Assembly: GCA_020627785.1 (NCBI GenBank)
Contig: JAHDGF010000004.1
Coordinates: 1-54,648, forward strand
Origin: Saprospiraceae bacterium
GTDB taxonomy: Bacteria; Bacteroidota; Bacteroidia; Chitinophagales; Saprospiraceae
Direction of reading: 5' to 3'
Length of the DNA stretch: 54,648 nt
In this document: positions 10,551 through 22,500 of the stretch, in pieces
Layout of the letters: every line of letters starts with the position of its first letter
Position numbering within the stretch: position 1 is the first letter of the stretch
Made by a program: the position numbers and the translations under genes
Notes under the pieces: model-generated
The model's database searches: none
Seen by the model: only the letters and a program-made list of their open reading frames with translations
Told to the model about the DNA's origin: nothing

Positions 10551-13500
10551 ATGTTCTCAACCGTTAATTATCAAAGACTTTTCATCTTTGCATGTTTAGT
10601 ATTTTTAGGTACCCTATGTAAAGCACAATGTAGTAATGTAACCATCATAGATTTTACAGCTGATGGTTCCTGCCCAGTGGGCTGTGGTTCCTTGCCTGGG
10701 TGTGTTACGACAACCGTAACAGTTAGTAATTCAGATACCTATTGTTGTGAAGGTACTAACAATACCAATTCATCCAGATGTAAAATGTTAGTCATAAATA
10801 CACCATCTTCAGATGCATCATGTTTCGATATCACTGCTACGCCCCAAGATAATGGAGCCAATTGGTGGATGGTTGATGATTCTGATGGTCTATGTTATTC
10901 TGATCCAAGCGTAATTTACCCGTTAAATGGTGGGACATCCATAAATTTTCAAGTTTACGATGAGGGTGGTCCTATTGAATTGGTTGTTTGTAAGCAAGGG
11001 ACAGGAGATATTGACATTGAACTATGTGCGATTCCTTGTTGTACAATTAATTCCATCAGTATTCCCGATGAAAGTTATTTGTGTTATGAAAATGTACCAG
11101 AACCTGTGACCACAGATGATTTCTTAGCCTTAGGCGGTATTATTGATGCAATAGACGCTACAGGAAATGGTTGTGCAAATATGGAGTTTAGCTATATTGA
11201 TAGTGCTATTCCCTCTCAGATATGTACGGATAGGATTTTTACAAGAACCTATACCGTTTGTTTTTGTGGCAGTCAGAATTTTACCTTTGATCAAATCATC
11301 ACAATATCTGCAGATAACTTACCTCCTGAATTGGAAATAGGCGGTTCTACTACTGATTTTCCGGTCCAAGATCTTGGTTGTTTATCAGCCCCACCGACCT
11401 TACCGCTTGAACTTAGTGTTACTGGAATAACTGATGACTGTTCACCCATTGATCCAAGTGAGGTAGTAATAACAGATGATTACCCTGGTATTGAAGATCC
11501 TTCTTGTTTTTATACAATTACAAGAACATATTCGATATCAGATGCCTGTGATGCAGTGGCTGAAGTGACGGAAACTTTTACTTATTCTTTAAATGCCAAT
11601 GGTCCAGAATTCCCTACCGGACCCGCAGATATAACAATCACCTGTCTTTCGGAATTAGGGGCAGCTCCTGATTTAGATTGGACTGATGATTGCGATGGAA
11701 CTGGAACAGTTCCAGCAACTGAAACGATAGGTACAATGGATGATTGTACAGGCGGTATTGTCTCCCGAGAGTGGGAGTATACTGACGCTTGCGGTCTGAC
11801 AGGAACCTTTATTCAACAAATCACGGTAGAACCAATAACCTCTCTTACTTTTTTGAATCCACCATCAGATGTTACCATCTTTTGCGGTGAGAGTGCACCA
11901 CCAATTGTTGATCTTGATTATACGAATAGTGCCATTGATCCAAGTTGTGAAACTGCTGGAACAATTTCACCAGTTGAATCAGGTAGTTTAAATAGTTGTG
12001 GTGATCAATTAACAAGAACATATGAATTTACTTCCACTTGCGGAGTAACCATCAATCATGTTCAGACCATTACCTTAACGGATAATACAAGTCCAGTGAT
12101 TGATAATCCACCTGCTGATATAACCGTAGATTGTTATTCAGACATTCCAGTAATGCCAACAGTAACATGGACAGATGATTGTGATGGAAATGGTGATACA
12201 GCAGCCATAGAATTAGGGACGATTGATAATTGCAGCCAGAGTGTAATAGAGAGAACATTTTCTTATACAGATAACTGCAATAACCTCGCGAGTCACACAC
12301 AATATATCACCATAGAACCAATTCCAGACATTATTTGGACAAGTCCCTTACCTGCGGATGTGACCATCGATTGTAACGATGCAATTCCATCAGGGCTTGA
12401 TCTTGATTATAGTAACGGAGCATCTAATCCTGATTGCTTGAATGAAGGAACTGTTTCTTATGTAGATTCAGGAAGTTTATCAGTCTGCGGCGATCAAATT
12501 ACAAGAACTTGGAGCGTTGATGCTGACCCCAGTTCTTGCATTAATGCATTGACGCATTCAATAACCATTACTCTTAATGATAACGATCCACCAATTTTTG
12601 TCAATCTTCCTTCTGCTTCCGCAAATGTAAGTTGTGTTTCAGATATACCGACCAGCCAAGATTTAGAATGGTTGGATGATTGCGATGGAGCTGGAGTCGT
12701 AGGATATACAGATAGTGGATCGCCAGATGCCTGTAATGGTGGAAGTATAACAAGAACTTGGTCTCACACAGATGCCTGTGGTAATGGCCCCATCGAATTC
12801 TCTATGATTTACATCATTGAGGCTCCATTGTTTACAAGTTGTGATGATGGTGATCCATGTACAGACAATGACATGGAGAAGCTTGATTGTGACGGTGGTG
12901 TATGTGTTCCTTGTGCTGGTGTTCCAACAGATTGTAATGGTCTACTAACAACAGTTTCTTGTGATGATGGAGATCCATGTACTGAAAATGATGAGCAAGA
13001 AGTAGCTTGTGATGGAACTATTTGCGTGCCTTGTGCTGGAGTGCCAGTAGCTACTTGCTCGGGTGTTGCTCCTAACGTAACGCTACCATGCGATGATGGT
13101 GATCCTTGTACTATAAATGATGAATATCAAGTGGATGGTTGTGATTTAATGACAGAATGTGTTCCATGTGCAGGAACTCTTTCTCCCACACCAGATCCCA
13201 CTCCTAATCCAACAAATTTAGCTTGTATGGATGAAACGACAATTTTAAATGTTGCCGGATGTTCAGGGACTTTAACCTGGTATGATGCCGTTGGAGGTGC
13301 GGTGCTTTTTGTCGGTAATGATTTTGTCACTCCCGTAATAACGAATGATATATCATTTTGGGTAACCTGCACAGTCAATGGATGTGAATCTAATCCAGTC
13401 GAAGTAGTTGTAACAGTTACATCAGCTACATTGCCAAATATAACAGGTCCTGACCTTTTATGTACTGGTCAAGAAACAATAACTTTAACTGCTGATGCAG

Positions 13501-16500
13501 GTTACAGTACTTATGATTGGGGTAGTGGTCCAGGGACCGACCAAAGTCTATCGGTAAGCGACGCGGGAACATACGGTGTTACCGTCACAGACGTAAACGG
13601 TTGTGTTGCTTCAACTTCTTATACGGTGAATGCTGCGCCTTTACCAGATGTGGCAATTGCAGGATCTACAACATTTTGTACGGGAGGTTCAACGACGCTA
13701 AATGTACCACCAGATTATGTAAATTATAATTGGGCACCTGGAGGAGAATCTTCAGATGCCATTACGATAAATGCAGCTGGAACTTACTCAGTCACTGTGA
13801 CAGACGTGAATGGTTGCACAGGCTCAGCAGATATTACAGTAAGTATTGCTGACAACTTAGTGCCTCAAATAACTGGAGATTTAAGTTTTTGTGCTGGAGG
13901 GACTACAGATATCTCAGTTGGTTCAGGATATACTTCTATCAATTGGGGCCCAGGTGGCGAATCGACAGAATCAATTTCTGTCAGTGCAGCTGGCACCTAC
14001 ACGGTCACAGTAACAGATTCGGATGGATGCTCGGGTACTGCCAGCGTTGATATTATTGAAAATCAAAACCCAACACCAAACATCTCTGGGTCCACAGGAA
14101 TTTGTAATGGTGGAACTGAATTACTAACCGCAGATGCTGGCTTTGATAGCTATATTTGGTCTGATGGTTCGATAAATCAGGATCTATCTATTACAGCAGA
14201 TGGTACTTATGGAGTAACTGTAACCGATGCTAATGGTTGCACCGGTGAAGCAAGTATTACTGTTGCCTTAATCCCAGACTTAGTGGTTGATATTACAGGA
14301 GATGATATGCTATGTCCTGGAGGAAGTGATCAGGTAACAGTTTCTGCAACAGCAGGATTTAGTTCCTATGAATGGAGTAATGCCGGGTCAACTAATGAAG
14401 ATCTAATAATAAATGCAGTTGGAACCTATACGGTCACTGTTACAGATGCAAATGGATGTACAGGAACTAACTCAATAACAATAACGGAGGATACACCTCC
14501 TACAGTAAATATAGATGGAAACCTAACTTTTTGTTCTGGTTTTTCTACAACCTTATCTGCCACTGCAGGATTTACCTCTTATGATTGGAGTACAGCTGAA
14601 ACAACGAGTTTAATTGATGTCAATGTAAGCGGTACATATTCTGTTACTGTGACAGATACCGATGGATGTACCAATACTGCAGAAATTACGATTACAGAAC
14701 TCTCTCAATTGGAGCCCACCATGTTAGGTGAGCTTGATATTTGTCCAGGAGGTAATGAAGAAGTAACACTTTCAGTTCAAGGATCTTATGATTCTTATGA
14801 TTGGGGATCAGGCCCAGGTACTGATGCAACCTTAATGGTTAATGCAGCAGGAACTTATAGCGTAACTGTGACTGATGCTAATGGTTGTAGTGGGAACACT
14901 TCTGTTACCGTAGTTGAAAATATGGTGGATCCTGTAGATATCCTTGGAGGACCAAATTTCTGTGCAGGAACAACTCTGGATCTTACAGCTACAGCAGGTT
15001 TTGCAGAATATAATTGGTCAAATGGTATCAATGTAGAGACCATAACCATCAATACTCAAGGCACATACTCTGTTACAGTTACCGATGCTAATGGATGTAC
15101 AAACACTGCAAGCATCGATGTGGTAGAAATTCCAGATCCGATGGTTGATGTAACTGGCGATGATCTCTTATGTCCAGGTGGCTCGGATATGATTACCTTG
15201 ACAGCAACCACAGGATATACAGGATATAGCTGGAGCAATGGTGGGTCAACGACCAATGAATTAGTAATTACAGACATTGGCACATATACCGTAACCGTTA
15301 CCGATGGAAATGGTTGCACAAATACGGCCAGCTTTGAAGTAAGCCAAGACACTCCACCAGATGTAGTCATTGACGGAAATCAAACCTTCTGCTTAGGCTT
15401 TAGCACAACCTTGACAGCAACGGCAGGTTATGTGAATTATAATTGGAGTAATGGTGAAACAACAAATGCAGTTACCATAGATATTTCAGGAACATATACG
15501 GTTACAGTAACAGATACAGATGGTTGTACTAATACAGCTGAAATAACAGTCAATGAACTGACTCAATTAGAACCAATGATTAATGGTGAATTAGACATTT
15601 GCCCAGGAGGCGCTGAAGATGTAGAATTGAGTCTCGGAGGAACCTACGTTACTTACACTTGGGGAGATGGAAGTGCTGACCCTACCTTAACTGTAAATGC
15701 TGCAGGAACTTATAGTGTGACTGTCACAGATAGCAATGGTTGTAGTGGGAACTCTTCCATTACCATAGTGGAAAATGTAGTCGCTCCTTTAGACATAACA
15801 GGTGGACCTACTTTTTGTCAAGGAAGCTCGCTTGTATTGACAGCGTCAGGAGGTTTCGAAGAATATAACTGGTCAAGTGGAGATACTAATGGAACCATAA
15901 TATTGAACACTCCTGGAATATATTCAGTAACTGCTACTGATGCCAATGGATGTACAAACACGGCTGAATTGGAAGTAATAGAAATTCCTGATCCAGTGGT
16001 GGAAATAACTGGTGATGATTTATTATGTCCAGGAGGATCAGACATGATCACATTGACAGCCACTTCAGGATATGCTAGCTATGAATGGAGTAATGCTGGA
16101 TCAACAACAAATGAACTGGTGATTACACAGGTTGGCACATATACCGTGACCATTACAGATGACAATGGATGTAATAATACAGCTTCTTTTGATGTAATAG
16201 AGGATACCCCGCCTGATGTAATAATTGATGGTAATGAAAACTTCTGTTTAGGATTTGATACGGATTTATCTGCAACAGCAGGATATACTTCTTATGAATG
16301 GAGTAATGGTGAAACAACAGCAGGTATAACAGTAAATATTTCTGGAACTTATACTGTTACAGTCACTGATGAAGATGGTTGTACCAATACTGCAGAAATA
16401 ACAGTCACAGAACTACTGCAGCTTGAGCCTATGATTTTAGGAGATTTAGATATTTGTCCAGGTGGAGCGGAACAAGTTGATCTAAGTGTTGATGGTACAT

Positions 16501-19500
16501 ATGTTACTTACGAGTGGGGAGATGGTACAACTAATCCAACGCTAACAGTAAATGCCGCTGGTTCTTACACAGTTACGGTAACAGATGAAAATGGATGTAG
16601 TGGAAACACTTCCGTTACAATAATAGAAAATATAATTCCACCACTTGATATTACTGGTGGAGATCAATATTGTGAAGGTAGTTCTTTAACTGTATTTGCT
16701 TCTGGAGGATTTGATAGTTACACCTGGTCTACCGGAGATACTGGTGTTTCATTAAGTGTTGATGCTCCTGGAGTTTACTCAGTAACCGCGACAGACTCAA
16801 ACGGATGTACAAATACTGCTTCACTTGATATAATTGAAAATCCAACACCAGAACCTGAAATAACAGGAGATTTTGAAATTTGCGAAGGCGAAGCAACAAC
16901 AATCGATATTGGGTCTTGGGATGCTTATGAATGGGGAGATGGTTCAACTGGTCAAACACTAGATATAACTGGACCTGGAACATATACGGCTACAATTACT
17001 GATGCGAATGGTTGTACAGGAACTGCATCAGTTGATGTCATTGAATATCCAAATCCAGAACCACAAATTCTTGGAGATCTTATGTTTTGTTTAAATGGAT
17101 CTACTGATCTAAGTATTGGTGGTACTTACGTAGGGTACGAATGGACGGATGGATCAACTGACCCTATGGTAAATGTTACGGACATAGGAGATTTTTCAGT
17201 GACTGTAACCGATGAAAATGGCTGTACAGGAACAGCAACAGTAACCATTGAATTACAAGACATGCTATATCCAACCATCACTGGACCGGATTTAGTGTGT
17301 GTAGGTTCAACCGTCGATTTAGACGCTGGTGTTTATGATTCTTATGTATGGGGAGACGGTTCTACGCAACAAACATTAACAGTGTCAGGAGCAGGGACCT
17401 ATGAGGTGACAGTAACAGATGAAGATGGATGTTCAGGAGTAGCAAGTTATACATTAATTGAAGCTGATCCTGAACCTGTGAACATCGATGGTAATCCTTG
17501 GATATGTGATGGGTCTACGAGTATTCTTACAGCTTCAGGAAATAATTTAGTTGGTTTTGTTTGGTCAAATGGAGAGAACTCATTTACCAATGTTATCAGT
17601 GAGCCTGGAATTTATTCTGTTACTGCAACAGATGCCAATGGATGTACGTCAACGAATGAAATTGAAATAACACTACAATTGCCTCCTGTAGCAACAATTA
17701 TTGGAGATCAATTATTATGTGCTGGAGGGGAAGCTACAATTGGAGTCGCTGAGACCTTTGTTGAATATGAGTGGTCAACAGGTGAAACAACTCAAGAAAT
17801 AATAGTTAATACTGCAGGAATTTATTCTGTTGTAGTTATAGACGATTTTGGTTGCCAAACAGTTTTAGAGTTCGATTTAATGGAGGTACCAAATCCAGAG
17901 CCAGAAATAACAGGTCAATTGATATTTTGTATTGATGGCTTTACTGAAATATTCGCTGAGGGTTGGGAGTCAGTTATTTGGAATACAGGTGAAACAACAG
18001 AGAGTATCATCGTTGACATAGAAGGAGATTACACAGTGACAGTAACTGATATAAATGGTTGTGTTGGTTCATCAACTGTAACTGTCGTTGAGCAAGAAGA
18101 ACTCATGCCTACTATGACTGGAGAAGATTTCTGTGATGGAGAAACAATTACAGTAAGAGTTCCTGGAGTTTATGCTACATATCAATGGGAATCTGGAGAA
18201 ACGACTGGTGCAATTACAGTTTCTGAATCAGGTACCTATGCTGTCACTGTTACTGATGCTTTTGGCTGCTCTGGTAATACCTCAATTACTGTAGTTGAGC
18301 ATCCGATACCTGATATTGAAATTATCGGTGAACTAGAAATTTGTAGTGGAGAATCAACTTTACTCACAGGTCCGGATGATATGCAATATTATCAGTGGTC
18401 TCCGTCAGGAGGCGGACAGACCTTAGAAGTTACAGAACAAGGAACTTACAGTCTCACCATTACCGATTATAATGGATGCCAAAATGTTGCTAGCGTTTTT
18501 GTTAACATGCACCCTGAAACCGAACCCCAAATATTAGGCGATCAATATTTTTGTGCCGATTATGAAAATGAACTATGGTTGGCTGATGACTATGTTGAAT
18601 ATAGTTGGAGCACAGGAGAAACCACACCTACAATCATGTATGGTGGATATGACGGTGTATCAGTAACGGTTACTGATTTTAATGGATGTACTGGGACTGA
18701 TGAATTTTTTACAATTCAATATGAAACAAATCCTGTAGAAATTACAGGTTCAACCACTTTTTGTATTGGTGGATATTCTCTATTAGATGCGGGAGAGTGG
18801 ATTACCTATGAATGGATTGGGCCATTGGATGGAAACGAACAAACTTTAGAAGCAGCATTGCCTGGTTACTATACAGTTTACGTAACCGATTATAATGGTT
18901 GTACTACCAGTGCATCCATTGAAATTGAACAAGGTACTTTCCTTGAGCCAACCATCGATGACTATTTTGAACTATGTGAAGGAGGAAGTATCATTTTAGA
19001 TGCAGGTACTTTTGATTCCTATAATTGGGAAGGTCCAATTACAGGAACCGAACAAACTCTTGAGGTGAATTTACCTGGATGGTATACCTTGACAGTAGAA
19101 GATGACTTAAACTGTTCAGGAAGTGTAGATATTGAGGTGGTTCAAGTAGCTGCTCCATTACCTATCATCAATGGAACGACCTCAGTCTGCGATGGGAATC
19201 CAGCAGTATTGTCTATAGGCGCTTTTGATCAGGTTTTATGGTCAACGGGACAGACTGAAAGTAGTATTTCAGTTGTGAGTGCAGGGAATTATAGTGTAAC
19301 AGTTACAGATATTAGTGGTTGTACTGGAGCAAGTTCTGTTGCTGTTACAACAAGTGACAATCCTGTTATTGATATTTCTGGAGACGCAATCATATGCCCA
19401 GGAACATCGTCCTTATTAAGCGTAGGTAATTATGATAATTATATTTGGAGTACAGGAGAAACGACACAATCAATTACAGTTTCTAACGAAGGAATTTATG

Positions 19501-22500
19501 GGGTAACTGTTACAGATAACAATGGCTGCAGTGCTTTCGGAGAACTAACAGTGAGTATCGTAAATACAGATAATTTAGTGATCGGAGGATCAACGACGAT
19601 CTGTATTGGATCAAGTACAACTCTTGACGCAGGTGTCCAATTCAGTAATTGGTTATGGAGTACCGGAGAAACCACACAAACAATAATAGTTGATCAAGAA
19701 GGTAGTTACTCTGTTACTGTAACAGATCCTTCAGGCTGTGAATTGACAGCAAGTACTTCGATTAGCATTGAAACTAGTTTGAATATTTCGATTTTGGGGC
19801 AGACTTCAATCTGTGAAGGAGAAACAACTATACTGGATGCTGGTAATTTTGACAGTTGGGTGTGGACGACCCCGGAAGGGCCATTCAATACTCAGACTAT
19901 TGAAGTTTCTACACCAGGAATTTATAGCGTAGTTGTCGATGATGGCAATGGTTGTTCTGGAAGTGGGGATTTAACTCTAGCAGTAGGAAATATTGACCCA
20001 CCTACCTTAACCGGTTTAACAACCATATGCGATGGCGAAAGTACCACTCTTGCAGTTGAAGAGAATTATTCATCCTACCAATGGTCAAATGGGGCACAGA
20101 CACAGAGTACTGAAATTTCAAATGCAGGATCTCATTCCGTCACGGTAACAAATGCAGAAGGTTGCAGCGCTGTAAGTTCAATAGATGTTATTGCCAATCA
20201 AGCACCAATAGCAACTATTTTAGGAGAAAATACTTTCTGTCCAGGAGCTACTGTAATCTTAGATGCAGGAAACTTTGCCTCATATGAATGGAGTGTTCCT
20301 GGAGTTTCTAGCCAAACATTGGAAATAGGCAGCCCAGGAATAATCTCAGTAACAGTAACGAATGATGAAGGATGTCAAGGAATTGCTAGCATTGAGTTGT
20401 TCGAATTAGAAGAGGAAGATATTAATATAATTGGGTCTACAACATTTTGTGTAGGAGGATTTACAACGCTTGAAGTTGATCCTAATATTGGAATGATAAC
20501 CTGGAGTACAGGGGAAACGACATCTTCAATCGAAGTAGATGAACCCGGAACTTACACCGTTTCAGGAGTAAACGAAGCAGGTTGTAATATTCAAGGAAAT
20601 ATAACCATTACAGAAGATACGAGTTTAAGTATAAGTATTGAAAGTGATTTAACGGCAATCTGTAATGATGAAAATACAAACCTACTCTTAGAGGGAACTT
20701 ATGATGTCTATGAATGGAGTACAGGACAAACAACATCTAGTATTTCAGTAGATGAGCCAGGAGTCTATGCAGTTACTGTTTATGACGCTTCAGGTTGTTC
20801 CGGAGAAGATAGTATTGAGATTACCCAAGGCTCAGTTGAAGTACCTAATTTGTTAGGAGATGAATATTTATGTGAAGGAGGACAATCGATCATTTCAATT
20901 CAGCAAAGTTATCTTTCATATGAGTGGTCAACAGGCGAAACCAATTCAAGCATTACTGTGAATAATGCAGGTACCTATTCAGTAACTGTTGTAAGTTTCG
21001 ATGGTTGTGAATCAACAGGCGCCATAACAGTATCCGAATCATTAAATCCTGAACCGACAATTTCCGGAGACGAAGATATTTGTCAAGGAGCAAGTACCAT
21101 CCTGACTGTTGATGATTTTGCAAGCTACTTATGGAGTATTCCTGGTGAAAATGGAAACTCCATTATGGTCGAGCAGCCGGGCACATATACCGTTACTGTA
21201 ACCAATGATTTTGGTTGTCAAGGTAGTGCCACTTTTACTGTGACAGAACTTATGCCACAGACAGTAGAAATAGGAGGTTCGCCGACTTTCTGTCCAGGCA
21301 CAAGTACTTTTATCGCAGTAGATGATAGTTGGCAATCAGTGAGTTGGAGTACAGGAGAAACTACGAATACCATCGAAATAGATCAAGCAGGATTGTACGA
21401 TGTCACAGTCACAGATGACAATGGGTGCGAATCGATAGGGACAACCCAAGTCTCAGAAGATACTGATCTCTATCCAACAATTCTAGGTGATCCTATCATC
21501 TGTGAAGGAGGTGCAACAATTTTAGATGGAGGTTTAGGATTTGGCTCATGGGAATGGAGCAACGGTTTGACAGGTCAATTCATTGAAGTCACAGAGACTG
21601 GTAACTATAGTGTGACCGTATCAGATGTTAGTGGACAATGTACAGGAGTTGGGGAGTTTACCGTAGATGTTGCACCAACGCCAATGCCTGAAATACAAGG
21701 ACCTGAGTCGTTATGTCCAGGAGAACTATCAAATCTAATAGTTCTTGGATCTTATGATAGTTTCATATGGTCAACTGGAGAGACTACTCAGTCAATCGAA
21801 ATTAATCAAGGTGGGGACTATGAAGTGATTGTGCTGGATGAAAATGGTTGTGAAGGAATGTCTATAATCACAGTTGTTGATGAAGATGGACCTTTCTATG
21901 AACTATCCAGTGTTGATTGCGAAGATGGAAATTCAACTTACAGTGTTGTATTAATCACTGATGCGATAAATGTTTCAAATAATCTAGACTTAAATTATGA
22001 GGTTATTGGTGATGGAGAGTATTTGTTTAGTGGTATTGATACCTTATTCAATTTAGAATTAAATATTGGAAATGGAGGAATTGAATGTCAAAGTATTATT
22101 TCTGTTGATGCACCAAATTGTGGTTGCCAAGCAATGGCAATCGCGGGATCTAATCAATCACTTTCTTGCGAAGTAAATTCAGTGCAGATTGGTGATGGAT
22201 CCATTACAATAGAAGATAACTTTAGCTACGAATGGAAAGACGAAGAAGGAAATATTATTGGTGAAGGTGCGACAACAATGGTTTCCGAAGCTGGAGTTTA
22301 CACTCTAGTTGTTACAGATTTACTAAATGATTGTTCTGATAGTGATCAGGTGAACGTAGATAATGGAGATTTACCTAGCATCAATATTTTTGGAGAGGAA
22401 TCAATTTGTCAAGACACAGAAACCATGCTTTCTGCTGATGGTGACTTCTCAAACTATGAATGGTCAACTGGTGAAAATTCTGCTGAAATTATTGTATCAG

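Noticed and set aside
15277..16138. Further TTGGCAC copies at 15277 and 16132
   Set aside because: These are codons of the repeated G-T-Y-T-V-T motif in the adhesin and lack TGACTA at the required 6-bp gap.
13127..21335. Minus-strand open frames of 60-104 residues opposite the adhesin
   Set aside because: They are shadows of the repetitive plus-strand gene; low-complexity translations repeat with the same period and lack start signals.
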